From assembly GCF_009720655.1 (NCBI RefSeq), contig NZ_WNKS01000002.1, forward strand, positions 248,001 to 312,000: a stretch of 64,000 bases of DNA. Direction: 5' to 3'. Positions within the stretch are counted from its first letter, which is position 1, and the number at the start of each line of letters is the position of its first letter. The stretch comes from Rhodoblastus acidophilus (lineage in GTDB: Bacteria > Pseudomonadota > Alphaproteobacteria > Rhizobiales > Beijerinckiaceae). This document shows positions 17,386 to 29,663 of this stretch, piece after piece. The translations under genes were made by a program, and so were the position numbers. The notes beneath the pieces are model-generated. The model worked only from the letters and a program-made list of their open reading frames with translations. It was not told the origin of the DNA and did not search any database.

Positions 17386-19230
17386 ATGATTTCCGAAAAA
17401 CTCGTCTTTTCCCGCCGCGCCGTCCTCGCCGCCGCCGCGACCCTGCCGATCCTGCGCGGCGCGCGCGCCGAACAGGGGATGCATCGCAGCCACGGCCTGT
17501 CCTCCTTCGGCGACCTCGCCCTGCCCCCGGATTTCCAGGCCTTCCCCTACGCCCGGCCTGACGCGCCCAAGGGCGGCCAATTGATCATGGAGGCGGGCGG
17601 CAGTTCCTGGGACTCCCTCAACGGTTTTATCCTCCAGGGCAATCCCGCGCAGGGCCTGAGCCTCGTCTACGACACGCTGATGGCCGGCAGCCTCGACGAG
17701 GACAACACGCTCTACGGCCTCGTGGCGGAAGCGGTCGAATTTACCGACGACAAGAAGACGTACCGCTTTTTCCTGCGCAAGCAGGCCCGCTTCCACGACG
17801 GCTCGCTCCTGACCGCCGCCGACGTGGTGTTTTCGCTCAACGTGCTGCGCGAAAAGGGCCATCCCCTGATCCGCCAATTGCTGCGCGATGTCGATCGCGT
17901 CGAAGCCGAGGCCCCCGACCGCGTGCTGGTGGTCTTGAAGGACGGGTTTGGGCGCGACTCCATCCTCAACGTCGCGGGACAGCCGATTTTTTCGGCCGCC
18001 CACTACGCCAAGCGCGATTTCGGCCGCGCCGGACTGGAGCCGCCGCTGGGCTCCAGCGCCTACAAGATCGGCGCGTTCGAACAGGGCCGCTACATCGCCT
18101 ACGAGCGCGTCAAGGACTATTGGGGCAAAGACCTGCCGGTCAATCGCGGCCAGGGCAATTTTGACTTGATCCGCTACGACTATTTTGGCGAGCGCGCGGT
18201 CGGCTTTGAAGCGTTCAAGTCAGGCCAGGTCAACCTGCACGAGAGTTTTACGGCTTCGGAATGGGCGACCGGCTACGATTTCCCAGCCATGCGCGACGGG
18301 CGCGTCACGAAAAAGGAATTTCCCGACAAGCGCAGCCCCGGCTTCCAGGGCTTCTTCTTCAACATGCGCCGTCCCCAGTTTAGGGACCCCCGCATCCGCG
18401 AGGCGATGGGCCTTTGCCTCGATTTCGAATGGTCGAACCGCAACCTGTTCTATGGCGCCTATACGCGCAACGTCAGCTATTTTGAAAATACCGCGATGAA
18501 GGCGGTGGACCCGCCTTCGCCGGAGGAACTGGCGATCCTCGAACCCTTGCGCGACAAAATTCCGGCGGAAGTTTTCGGCATGCCCTTCGTGCCGCCGGTG
18601 TCAGACGGTTCGGGGCAGGACCGCGCTCTCCTGCAACGCGCCAGCACCCTGCTCAAGGAGGCAGGCTGCCAGCGCAAGGGCACACAATTGCTGCTGCCCG
18701 ACGGAACGCCGCTCGCCTTTGAAGCGCTGGAGTTCAACAACGCCTTCGACAAGGTCGTGCAACCCATGTTCAAGAACATGCGCCTGCTCGGCATCGAGGC
18801 GAACCTGCGGGTGGTGGATTCCGCGCAATACAAGTCGCGCATCGACAATTACGATTTCGACATGATCACGGATCGAAAAATGATCGGCGGCGTCCCGGGT
18901 GACGAACTGCTGGCCTATTTCGGCTCGGTTTCCGGAAAAGCGCCGGGCGGCATGAACCTGCCGGGCATCGACAATCCCGCCGTGGACGCGCTGGTGGACC
19001 AGGCGCTCCAGGCCAAGTCGCGCGCCCAGTTGATCGTGATCTGCCGCGCGCTCGACCGCGTGCTGCGCGCCGGCCGCTACTGGATTCCGCACTGGCACGC
19101 CTCGTCGCGCCGCATCGCCTCCTGGGACTTCTTCGGCCATCCCGACGTCACCCCCCGCCTCGATCTCTCCTATTCCCAGCTGTGGTGGTGGGACGCGGAA
19201 AAAGCCGCCGCGACCAAGGCCCGGGGCTGA
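17386..19230 (+). CDS. yejA: ABC transporter substrate-binding protein, YejA type
   Basis: A 614-residue periplasmic peptide-binding protein (SBP family 5). It has a twin-arginine-like signal (FSRRAVLAAAATLPIL, then GARA), then HGLSSFGDLALPPDF and PKGGQL, which are characteristic of YejA. The YejABEF importer takes up short peptides, microcin C and some antimicrobial peptides in enterobacteria and Rhizobiales. ATG 17353 is an alternative start that would add 11 residues; 17386 has a GGAG about 12 bases upstream and places the signal peptide normally. Its stop overlaps the next start as TGATG. Confidence 0.9.
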   Translation: MISEKLVFSRRAVLAAAATLPILRGARAEQGMHRSHGLSSFGDLALPPDFQAFPYARPDAPKGGQLIMEAGGSSWDSLNGFILQGNPAQGLSLVYDTLMAGSLDEDNTLYGLVAEAVEFTDDKKTYRFFLRKQARFHDGSLLTAADVVFSLNVLREKGHPLIRQLLRDVDRVEAEAPDRVLVVLKDGFGRDSILNVAGQPIFSAAHYAKRDFGRAGLEPPLGSSAYKIGAFEQGRYIAYERVKDYWGKDLPVNRGQGNFDLIRYDYFGERAVGFEAFKSGQVNLHESFTASEWATGYDFPAMRDGRVTKKEFPDKRSPGFQGFFFNMRRPQFRDPRIREAMGLCLDFEWSNRNLFYGAYTRNVSYFENTAMKAVDPPSPEELAILEPLRDKIPAEVFGMPFVPPVSDGSGQDRALLQRASTLLKEAGCQRKGTQLLLPDGTPLAFEALEFNNAFDKVVQPMFKNMRLLGIEANLRVVDSAQYKSRIDNYDFDMITDRKMIGGVPGDELLAYFGSVSGKAPGGMNLPGIDNPAVDALVDQALQAKSRAQLIVICRALDRVLRAGRYWIPHWHASSRRIASWDFFGHPDVTPRLDLSYSQLWWWDAEKAAATKARG

Positions 19231-20333
19231 TGATCTTTTACATCGCGCGCCGCCTGCTGCTGATGATCCCGACCTTGTTCGGGATTTTGGCCCTGTCCTT
19301 CCTCATCGTGCAATTCGCGCCCGGCGGCCCCGTCGAGCGGGTCATCGCGCAGATGCAGGGGCAGGATTCCGGCGCGACCTCCCGCTTCGGCGGCGGCGCG
19401 CAATCGACGCTGGCCGGGGCGCGGCCCGGCGCCGGCGCGGAATTTTCCGGAAAGTATCGCGGCGCGCAGGGCCTCGACCCCAAATTCATCGCGGAGTTGG
19501 AAAAGCAATTCGGCTTCGACAAGCCGCCGCTGGAACGGTTCTGGCTGATGATCCGCAATTACGCCATGTTCGACTTCGGCCGCTCCTATTTCCGCGACGC
19601 CCCTGTCCTCCAGTTGATCCGCGACAAGCTGCCGGTGTCCATGTCGCTTGGCCTGTGGATGACTCTGCTGTCCTACGCCATTTCGATCCCGCTCGGCATC
19701 GCCAAGGCGCGCCGCGAGGGCGAACGGCTCGACACCTGGACGTCCGCCGTCATCATCGTCGGCTACGCCATCCCGAGTTTTCTCTTCGCCATCCTGCTGA
19801 TCGTGCTGTTCGCCGGCGGCTCGTTCTGGCAGATTTTCCCGCTGCGCGGGCTGACCTCGGATGACTTCGCCACGCTTTCGACGTTCGACAAAATCAAGGA
19901 CTATCTCTGGCACATCGTCCTGCCGGTGAGCGCGCTCACGCTCGGCAGCTTTGCGACGACCACGTTCCTGACCAAGAACGCCTTCCTCGAAGAAATCCGC
20001 AAGCAATATGTCACGACGGCGCGCATGAAGGGGCTGACGGAGGGCCGCGTGCTCTACGGCCACGTGTTTCGCAACGCCATGCTGATCGTGATCTCCGGTT
20101 TTCCCGGCGCCTTCATCTCCGCCTTTTTCACCGGCTCGCTGCTGATCGAAACGATCTTCTCGCTCGACGGCCTGGGGTTGCTGTCATTTGAATCGACGCT
20201 CAACCGCGACTATCCCGTGGTCTTCGCCAACCTCTACATTTTCGCCCTGCTGGGCCTGTTCATCAACCTGCTGTCAGACCTCACCTATGCCTGGATCGAT
20301 CCGCGCATCGATTTCGAGACTCGGGAAACCTGA
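19230..20333 (+). CDS. yejB: ABC transporter permease, YejB type
   Basis: A 367-residue inner-membrane permease with six predicted membrane segments. The first is the classic MIFYIARRLLLMIPTLFGI of the DppB/OppB family. The long periplasmic stretch after it (GGPVERVIAQMQG, FIAELEKQFGFDKP) is typical of YejB. The coupling loop for the ATPase is present as EEIRKQYVTTARMKGL. It follows yejA with overlapping stop and start, and yejE begins two bases after its stop. Confidence 0.93.
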   Translation: MIFYIARRLLLMIPTLFGILALSFLIVQFAPGGPVERVIAQMQGQDSGATSRFGGGAQSTLAGARPGAGAEFSGKYRGAQGLDPKFIAELEKQFGFDKPPLERFWLMIRNYAMFDFGRSYFRDAPVLQLIRDKLPVSMSLGLWMTLLSYAISIPLGIAKARREGERLDTWTSAVIIVGYAIPSFLFAILLIVLFAGGSFWQIFPLRGLTSDDFATLSTFDKIKDYLWHIVLPVSALTLGSFATTTFLTKNAFLEEIRKQYVTTARMKGLTEGRVLYGHVFRNAMLIVISGFPGAFISAFFTGSLLIETIFSLDGLGLLSFESTLNRDYPVVFANLYIFALLGLFINLLSDLTYAWIDPRIDFETRET

Positions 20334-20335
20334 CG

Positions 20336-21429
20336 ATGAAACTCACCCCGATCACCATGCGGCGTCTGCGGGCCTTCGCCAGCAACCGTCGCGGTTTCTG
20401 GGCGCTCTGGCTGTTCCTGATCGCCTTTATCCTGTCGCTGGGCGCGGAATTCATCGCCAACGACCGCCCGATCCTCGCGTGGTACAAGGGCGAACTGCTG
20501 TTCCCTGCGCTCCAAAACTATCCGGAAGAGAAATTCGGCGGCTTTTTGGCGGAAACCGACTACCGCGACCCCGTCATTCAAAAAGAGATCGAGACCAACG
20601 GCTGGATGCTCTGGCCGCCGATCCGCTATTCCTACAACACCCACAATCTCAGCCTGCCGACCCCGGCGCCGGCGCCGCCGACGTGGACGCTGACCGACGC
20701 GCAATGCGCCAAGGGCAAGACGTTTGCAGGCGGCCCGGCCAAGAATTGCCAGGACATCGAATGGAACTGGCTCGGCACCGACGACCAGGGCCGCGACGTG
20801 GTGGCGCGGCTGATCTACGGTTTTCGAATCTCCGTCCTGTTCGGCCTGCTGCTCGCTTCGATCTCGTCGGTGGTGGGGGTGAGCGCCGGTGCGGTGCAGG
20901 GTTATTTCGGCGGCTGGACCGACTTGTTGATGCAGCGCTTCATCGAAATCTGGTCATCGCTGCCAAGCCTCTATTTGCTCATCATCCTCTCGGCCATCGT
21001 CACGCCGAGCTTTTTCGTGCTGCTCGGCATCCTGCTGGCGTTCTCGTGGGTCAATCTCGTCCATGTGGTGCGCGCCGAATTTTTGCGCGCCCGGAATTTT
21101 GACTACGTGCGCGCGGCAAGGGCGCTTGGCCTGAGCAATCGGAAGATCATGGTCAAGCACGTGCTGCCCAACGCCATGGTGGCGACGCTGACCTTCTTGC
21201 CGTTTATCCTCAGCGCCTCGATCACCACCCTCACCTCGCTGGATTTTTTGGGTTTTGGGCTGCCGCCGGGATCGCCTTCGCTGGGCGAGCTGTTGCTGCA
21301 GGGCAAGAGCAATTTGCAGGCGCCCTGGCTCGGCCTGTCCGGTTTCGCGGTCATTGCCGTGACCCTGTCGCTGCTGGTCTTCATCGGCGAGGCGCTGCGC
21401 GACGCCTATGATCCGCGAAAGACGGTGTG

Positions 21430-21430
<1 letters not shown>
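20336..21430 (+). CDS. yejE: ABC transporter permease, YejE type
   Basis: A 364-residue second permease of the same importer (DppC/OppC family). It starts with a short cytoplasmic tail and a membrane segment (GFWALWLFLIAFILSLG). A large periplasmic domain with WNWLGTDDQGRDVVARL follows, and then the transport core with FDYVRAARALGLSNRKIM as the ATPase coupling loop. Its TGA overlaps the ATG of yejF. Confidence 0.93.
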
Positions 21431-23013
<1,583 letters not shown>

Positions 23014-23051
23014 AATTCGCGCGGGACAAACGCCCCGCGCGACGCAAAAAA

Positions 23052-24608
23052 TCACTTCCAGGCGTCGGCCTGCACCAGGCTGTCTTCCTTCCAGGCGTCC
23101 TGCGCCGCCTTGTCGGCTTGCCATTCGGGCAGGAAGGTGAAGGCTTCGTCGAGAATGTGCGGCGTGTGCTGGCCGTGCGAATATTTCACGGAACGCTCGA
23201 AATATTCGTTCAGCGCCGGCTTGAAATACGGATGCGCGCAATTGTCGATGATGACGCGCGCGCGCTTCTTCGGCGAGAGACCGCGCAGGTCGGCGAGGCC
23301 CTGCTCGGTGACGATCACCTGCACGTCATGCTCGGTGTGATCGACATGGGTCGCCATCGGCACGATGCAGGACACCGCGCCGTTCTTGGCCTGCGACGGC
23401 GTCATGAAGATCGATAGCCAGCTGTTGCGGGCGAAATCGCCGGAGCCGCCGATGCCGTTCATGATGCTCGACCCGCGAATGTGGGTGGAGTTCACGTTGC
23501 CGTAAATATCGGCCTCGATCAGGCCGTTCATGGCGATCAGACCGAGGCGGCGGATGACCTCGGGGTGGTTCGAAATCTCCTGTGGGCGCAGCACGATCTT
23601 TTCGCGATAGAGATGCACGTCGCGATTGAATTCTTCCGCCGCTTCGGGGCTCAGCGACAGCGCCGTCGCCGAGGCAAAGCTCATCTTGCCGGAGCGCAGC
23701 AGGTTGAACATGCCGTCCTGCAACACTTCCGTATAGGCCATGAGATTGTCGTAGGGCGCGTCCTGCAACTGTTCCATCACGGCGTTGGCGACATTGCCCA
23801 CGCCGGATTGCAGCGGCAGCAGCTCCTTGGGCAGGCGGCCGCGCTTCACCTCATGGCCCAAAAAGTCGATGATGTGGCTGGCGATCAGCTTTGAATTCTC
23901 GTCCGGCGGCGTGAACGGCGAGTTGCGGTCGGGCGAGTGGGTCTCGACGATGGCGATGATTTTTGCGGGATCGCAGCGCAGGCAGGTTTCGCCGATGCGA
24001 TCGGAGGCCGTGATCATCGGGATCGGCTTGCGCTTGGGCGGCAGTTGCGTGCCGTAATAGATGTCGTGCATCCCCTCCAGCGCTTCGTTCTGCCAGTTGT
24101 TGACCTCAATGATGACCTTGTCGGCGCAGTCGAGCCAGGTCTTGTTGTTGCCCACCGAAGACGAGGGGATCAGCGAGCCGTCCTCGCGGATGCCGACGAC
24201 TTCGATGATAGCGACGTCGAGTTTGCCGAGATAGCCGCCCCAGACGAACTGGCCGACGTGCGACAGGTGAATGTCGAGATATTCCATCTCGCCGGCGTTG
24301 ATGCGCTTGCGGCAGATCGGATCGGATTGATAGGGCAGGCGCATCTCCATGCCGTCGACCTTGGCGAGCGCGCCATCCAGTTCCGGTGCGGTGGAGGCGC
24401 CGGTCCACACCGAAATCTTGAATTTTTCGCCCGCCGCGGCCGCGGCGTTCATGCGATCCGCCAGCGCCAGCGGCACTTCCTTGGGATAGCCGGCGCCGGT
24501 GAACCCGGACATGCCGACATTGCTACCCTTAGGGATCAAGGCTGCGGCTTGGTCCGCCGTCATGATCTTGCTGCGAAGCTGGGCATTGCGAATGCGGTTA
24601 CCGGCCAT
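23052..24608 (-). CDS. Acetyl-CoA hydrolase/transferase family protein (succinyl-CoA:acetate CoA-transferase type)
   Basis: A 518-residue class I CoA-transferase, close to AarC/Cat1 enzymes that move CoA between succinate and acetate. N-terminal VGMSGFTGAGYPKEVP, middle SGVGNVANAVM, the catalytic-glutamate region AYTEVLQDGMFNLL and C-terminal GIGGSGDFARN and VIVTEQGLADLRGLSP are all family marks. It could serve acetate activation or overflow together with fumarase and the TCA cycle nearby. It stands alone on the minus strand, convergent with yejF, and has a long upstream region with an inverted repeat. Confidence 0.88.
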   Translation of the reverse strand: MAGNRIRNAQLRSKIMTADQAAALIPKGSNVGMSGFTGAGYPKEVPLALADRMNAAAAAGEKFKISVWTGASTAPELDGALAKVDGMEMRLPYQSDPICRKRINAGEMEYLDIHLSHVGQFVWGGYLGKLDVAIIEVVGIREDGSLIPSSSVGNNKTWLDCADKVIIEVNNWQNEALEGMHDIYYGTQLPPKRKPIPMITASDRIGETCLRCDPAKIIAIVETHSPDRNSPFTPPDENSKLIASHIIDFLGHEVKRGRLPKELLPLQSGVGNVANAVMEQLQDAPYDNLMAYTEVLQDGMFNLLRSGKMSFASATALSLSPEAAEEFNRDVHLYREKIVLRPQEISNHPEVIRRLGLIAMNGLIEADIYGNVNSTHIRGSSIMNGIGGSGDFARNSWLSIFMTPSQAKNGAVSCIVPMATHVDHTEHDVQVIVTEQGLADLRGLSPKKRARVIIDNCAHPYFKPALNEYFERSVKYSHGQHTPHILDEAFTFLPEWQADKAAQDAWKEDSLVQADAWK

Positions 24609-24923
24609 GGCGCTTTATTCCCTGGGGATGACGGGAAGTTGCGTATAATCTGCGCATTGGAAGTTTAGCTATGCGACGATGGAATAATCATCTGGTTGTT
24701 TTGGGGGGAATTTGCTCTCACCTTTCGTTGCAACGCAGCACGAGATTCTCGGCAAAGCTTTGAAAAAACAGCAATAAAGACAGCTTGCTGCACCTGCGAA
24801 TTTCAAGTAAATTCGCGCAGCAACCATGCGCAGATCGCATAACTCTTCGCGCGTTTTGAGGCCGCTCCCGGCCTTGTGCGCAAACGGACTTCGGCGATAA
24901 TCCGCACTTCAATCGGGGGCATC
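24609..24923. other. Intergenic region between CoA-transferase and PHA-region gene (315 bp)
   Basis: This is the divergent promoter region of the CoA-transferase (minus) and the small PHA-related gene (plus). It is less GC-rich than the coding sequence around it and has A/T runs near 24700 and 24765. No convincing open reading frame was seen. The only clear structure is the inverted repeat at 24786-24822. Confidence 0.6.
24786..24822. repeat. Interrupted inverted repeat upstream of the CoA-transferase
   Basis: TGCTGC-ACCT-GCGAATTT-CAAGT-AAATTCGC-GCAGCA: the 8-bp and 6-bp arms pair perfectly around a 5-nt centre, with a 4-nt bulge on one side. There is no T-tract, so it looks more like an operator or an RNA hairpin than a terminator. 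Confidence 0.55.
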
Positions 24924-25247
24924 ATGGGCAAGACTATCAGCGTCGACGTGCCGCACAAGCTGGGCGCGGCGGAAGCCGAGCGCCGGGTCCGCAATGGATT
25001 CGGCGCGGTTCAGGACAAGCTCGGAGACAAACTCTCGGCGGTGGACATCGTCTGGGGCCAGGGCCGCGCCGACCTCACCGTCACCGCCATGGGCCAGACG
25101 CTGAGAGGCGGCCTGGAATTCCTGCCCGAATTGGTCCGCGTCACCATCGACCTGCCGTGGCTGCTCGCGGCGATCGGCGAAACGATCACGAACAAGATCG
25201 CCAAGAAGACGGAGGAAGTGCTGCGCCTACCTCCCCCCAAAATTTAA
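24924..25247 (+). CDS. Polyhydroxyalkanoic acid system family protein
   Basis: A 107-residue protein matching my recollection of the PHA granule-region family (PF09650-like). Marks are MGKTISVDVPHKLGAAEAERRV at the start, a central AVDIVWGQGRADLTVTAMGQ and a C-terminal amphipathic KIAKKTEEVLRL. Such proteins are found near polyhydroxyalkanoate genes, but their role is not well defined. No phaC or phasin gene lies in the window. ATG 24924 is preferred over the upstream in-frame start at 24876 because it gives the family N-terminus. Confidence 0.75.
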   Translation: MGKTISVDVPHKLGAAEAERRVRNGFGAVQDKLGDKLSAVDIVWGQGRADLTVTAMGQTLRGGLEFLPELVRVTIDLPWLLAAIGETITNKIAKKTEEVLRLPPPKI

Positions 25248-25278
25248 GGATGCGCGAAAGCATCGCTTGGGCCCGACG

Positions 25279-25668
25279 ATGGACCGTTCCGACGTCATGC
25301 GCGCGGTCAAGGGCCGGGACACCACGCCCGAGCGTCTTGTGCGCGGCCTGCTGCGAGCGATCGCGCCCGGCTATCGCCTGTGCCGGCGCGACCTTCCGGG
25401 CGCGCCCGACATCGTCTATATCGGCCGCAAGAAGGCCATTTTCGTCCACGGATGCTTTTGGCACGGGCACGACTGCAAGCGCGGCGCGCGCATGCCCAAG
25501 ACCAACGCCGAATACTGGCGCCGCAAGATCGCGGGCAACCGTGAACGGGACGAAAAAATTCTGGCGCATTATGCGGCGCAGCGCTGGTCCGTGCTGACGG
25601 TATGGGAATGCGAAACCCGCGACCGGCAGACGCTTGCGGCGCGACTTGAAGATTTTTTGCGAGGTTGA
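25279..25668 (+). CDS. vsr: Very short patch repair endonuclease (Vsr)
   Basis: A 129-residue DNA mismatch endonuclease. It shows MDRSDVMRAVKGRDTTPE, then the catalytic region GAPDIVYIGRKKAIFVHGCFWHGHDC with the metal-binding aspartate and the FVHGCFWHGH motif, and NAEYWRRKIAGN. Vsr enzymes nick next to T:G mismatches made when 5-methylcytosine deaminates, and usually sit beside a cytosine methyltransferase gene. None is found within the window, so this is a solitary copy. A TTG at 25267 is an alternative start. The chaA-like gene begins two bases after its stop. Confidence 0.9.
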   Translation: MDRSDVMRAVKGRDTTPERLVRGLLRAIAPGYRLCRRDLPGAPDIVYIGRKKAIFVHGCFWHGHDCKRGARMPKTNAEYWRRKIAGNRERDEKILAHYAAQRWSVLTVWECETRDRQTLAARLEDFLRG

Positions 25669-25669
25669 T

Positions 25670-26776
25670 TTGGAATCCATCGAAACCCTTCGCCGCACGC
25701 CGGCCTGGTCGATCGCCGCGCCGCTGCTGGCGCTGGCGCTGCTGGCGGCGAAATACGCCCACGTGCTCGATCTTGACTCGCCCGCCGTGAAGATCTTTGC
25801 GTCCGGGCTGCTGGTGGCCGTGGTGTTCGCCGCGGTGCGCCACGCGCAGGCCGTCGCCGCGAAGATCGGCGAGCCCTATGGCGCGCTCGTGCTCGCGCTC
25901 GCGGTCACCTGCATCGAGGCGGGGCTGATCGTCTCGCTGATGGTCGCCGACCCCGCCCGCAACGCGGCCCTGGCGCGCGACTCCCTGTTCGCCGTGGTGA
26001 TGATCGTCTTGAATGGCCTGATCGGCGCCTGCCTGGTGATCGGCGACCTGCGCTATCGCCGCGTCGAGTTCCGCCTGGAGGGAACCACCGGCGCGCTGGT
26101 GACCCTGGCGACGCTCGCGGTCCTGACCCTGGTTGAGCCCAATGTCACCGACACCGCGCCCGGCCCCCATTTTTCCATGCCGCAACTGGTGATGGTCGCT
26201 TCCGCCGCCCTGGTGCTCTATCTGGTCTTCGTCTTTGTGCAGTCGGTGCGCCACCCCCTCGATTTCCTCAGCGAGGCCGACGGCCTCGAACCCCACCAGG
26301 TGGATCGCAGCGCGCTGAGCTGGCCCCGGACCTTCGCCAACTTTGGCCTCTTGACGTTCTCACTGGCGGCCGTCGTGCTGCTGGCGAAAAGCCTCACCCC
26401 GGCGCTGGAGGCGATGGTGTTGGCCGCCGGGCTGCCGCCGGCCGTCATCGGCGTCTGTGTCGCCACCCTGGTGCTGTTGCCGGAGGTGATTTCAGCCTTG
26501 TTCGCCGCGAACCGCAACGAGACCCAGACCAGCCTCAACCTCGCCATCGGCTCGGCGCTGGCGAGCATTGGCCTGACCATTCCCGTCGTCGCCGTGGCCA
26601 GCTTCCTGCTCGGCGCCCCGCTGGTGCTTGGCCTCGACCGGCTGAACACCTCCCTGCTGCTGCTGACCCTGTTCGTCAGCACGGTGACGCTGGGCATCGG
26701 CCGCGCCACCCTGTTGCAGGGCGCCGTCCACCTGACGATTTTCTTCGTCTTCATCGGGTTTACGGTTTTCCCTTAA
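25670..26776 (+). CDS. chaA: Calcium/sodium:proton antiporter (ChaA-type)
   Basis: A 368-residue inner-membrane cation/H+ antiporter with about eleven hydrophobic segments. Both exchanger repeats are visible, each with an acidic residue in a membrane helix: [15 protein letters not shown] in the first half and [28 protein letters not shown] in the second. These match the ChaA/y4hA group that exports Ca2+, Na+ or K+. The start is uncertain: TTG 25670 has GAGG five bases upstream and directly follows vsr, while TTG 25634 would overlap vsr and add 12 residues. Symbol given by family only. Confidence 0.82.
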   Translation: MESIETLRRTPAWSIAAPLLALALLAAKYAHVLDLDSPAVKIFASGLLVAVVFAAVRHAQAVAAKIGEPYGALVLALAVTCIEAGLIVSLMVADPARNAALARDSLFAVVMIVLNGLIGACLVIGDLRYRRVEFRLEGTTGALVTLATLAVLTLVEPNVTDTAPGPHFSMPQLVMVASAALVLYLVFVFVQSVRHPLDFLSEADGLEPHQVDRSALSWPRTFANFGLLTFSLAAVVLLAKSLTPALEAMVLAAGLPPAVIGVCVATLVLLPEVISALFAANRNETQTSLNLAIGSALASIGLTIPVVAVASFLLGAPLVLGLDRLNTSLLLLTLFVSTVTLGIGRATLLQGAVHLTIFFVFIGFTVFP

Positions 26777-26886
26777 GTATTTCCCGCAAACCTTTGAGGA
26801 CCAAGGCCTCATCCCATCGCCGCTCTTGGAAGGGCGGCGAAAATTCCTTACAAGCGCGCCCAACTGAAAAATTTCGGGATGTCGCC

Positions 26887-28497
<1,611 letters not shown>

Positions 28498-28512
28498 GGT
28501 TCAGCCGCGCCG

Positions 28513-28956
28513 ATGCAAAGCCCGGAAGATCTCGCCCGGATCGCAACCATCGATCGCGAACGCGTGGAAACGCAGGTCCACGCCTATTTCGAACTGCTGG
28601 CCGCCGGGACGGACTTTTCGCGTTTGATGGCGTTCTTCGCCGACGAGATCGAATTCGAGCTGATCGGCAACTGGAGCATCTTTCCGCAGGCGGGTCGATT
28701 GCGCGGCAAGGACGTTCTGGCGCAGGCCCTCATTACAATCTACACGAGTGTCGAAAACCTCGGCTCGACATTGGACGACCTTGTCATCGACGGTGATCGT
28801 ATCGCGCTGCGGCGCACCACCCGCCTGCGCAGCTATGGAACCGGCCGGGTCGGCGACATCAAAATCGTTGATTTCCTGCGAATTCGCGATGGTCTGGTCG
28901 TGGAATTCACGGAGATCGTCGATTCCCGGGCCATAGCCGACCTTGAGGAATGTTGA
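28513..28956 (+). CDS. NTF2/SnoaL-like protein, copy 1 of 4
   Basis: A 147-residue protein of the cystatin-like alpha+beta cone fold (NTF2/SnoaL superfamily). It begins with a helix of about 35 residues (TIDRERVETQVHAYFELL), then FFADEIEFELIGNWSIFP, a helix starting RGKDVLAQAL, and strands LDDLVIDGDRIALRRTTRLRSYGTG, DFLRIRDGLVVEFTEIVDS. The superfamily contains ketosteroid-isomerase-like enzymes, cyclases and binding proteins, so no reaction can be named. It is the closest relative of the next three genes and follows fumarase by 15 bases, so it may be cotranscribed with it. Confidence 0.85.
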   Translation: MQSPEDLARIATIDRERVETQVHAYFELLAAGTDFSRLMAFFADEIEFELIGNWSIFPQAGRLRGKDVLAQALITIYTSVENLGSTLDDLVIDGDRIALRRTTRLRSYGTGRVGDIKIVDFLRIRDGLVVEFTEIVDSRAIADLEEC

Positions 28957-28982
28957 TTTCGTGCAACGCACGCGCGCGCATT

Positions 28983-29002
28983 TTGCAGCTACGTAGTTGC
29001 AA
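28983..29002. promoter_or_regulatory. 20-bp palindrome between NTF2-like copies 1 and 2
   Basis: TTGCAGCTAC|GTAGTTGCAA is a perfect inverted repeat except for one base pair (G versus T at position 6 of each arm). It lies 111 bases before the start of copy 2 and 27 after the stop of copy 1. Its length and symmetry suit a dimeric regulator, but no regulator gene is adjacent. Confidence 0.45.
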
Positions 29003-29112
29003 CGCTTGAAAACCCGGCGGGAAAATCGAGAAATGCCAAGACAACGTTTCCGATCAGATCGGGGGCAGAAACATTCAGGGAGCTGAGCCTTTCAAACGGC
29101 TCGGGATTGTTG

Positions 29113-29553
29113 ATGCAGAGCTTGCACGTTCTCACCCGCATACCCACCGTCGATCGCGGCTTCATTGAGTCGCGGCTTCAGGCCATTAACGACCGGCTGG
29201 TTGCACGGGATCTGCCTGGCCTGCTCGCGCTTTTTTCGGACGATGTCGTTTTCGAGCTGATCGGCAACTGGAGCATTTTTCCCAGTGCGCGGCGCGCGCG
29301 CGGCAAGGAGGCCTGGGCGCGCGCGCTCACCACGATCTACACAGAGTTGCAAAACCTGGGCTCGACGGCGCATGACGTCGTGATCGATGGCGACAGCGTC
29401 GCCTTGCGCCGGACAACCCGCCTGCGCAACTACGGCACGGGACGGGTCGGCGACGTGGAAATCGCGGATTTCTTGCGTTTCCGCGACGGTCTGATCGTCG
29501 AGATCATTGAAATCGTCGATTCCCTCGCCATCGCCCGACTCGAAGAAGGTTGA
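29113..29553 (+). CDS. NTF2/SnoaL-like protein, copy 2 of 4
   Basis: A 146-residue paralogue of copy 1. It shares the block FELIGNWSIFP, the ARGKEAWARAL helix, QNLGSTAHDVVIDGDSVALR, RTTRLRNYGTGRVGD and DFLRFRDGLIVEIIEIVDS. It has its own 156-bp upstream region with a palindrome, so it may start a separate transcript. A TTG at 29107 is an alternative start two codons earlier; ATG 29113 is preferred. No signal peptide. Function not known; a small-ligand-binding or isomerase-like role would be typical of the fold. Confidence 0.85.
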   Translation: MQSLHVLTRIPTVDRGFIESRLQAINDRLVARDLPGLLALFSDDVVFELIGNWSIFPSARRARGKEAWARALTTIYTELQNLGSTAHDVVIDGDSVALRRTTRLRNYGTGRVGDVEIADFLRFRDGLIVEIIEIVDSLAIARLEEG

Positions 29554-29663
29554 TCCTGCGCAAGGCGGGGTTTCGAAATTGCATCTAGAGGGTTGTATTC
29601 CGTCAATAACTCGGCGCGGAGTCGGACCGCAAGAGACGACTTTGCCCGAGTTCAGGAGCGCCG

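Noticed and set aside
23018-23041. CGCGCGGG / CCCGCGCG hairpin between yejF and the CoA-transferase
   Set aside because: The stem is good but there is no T-run on either strand; I could not support it as a terminator.
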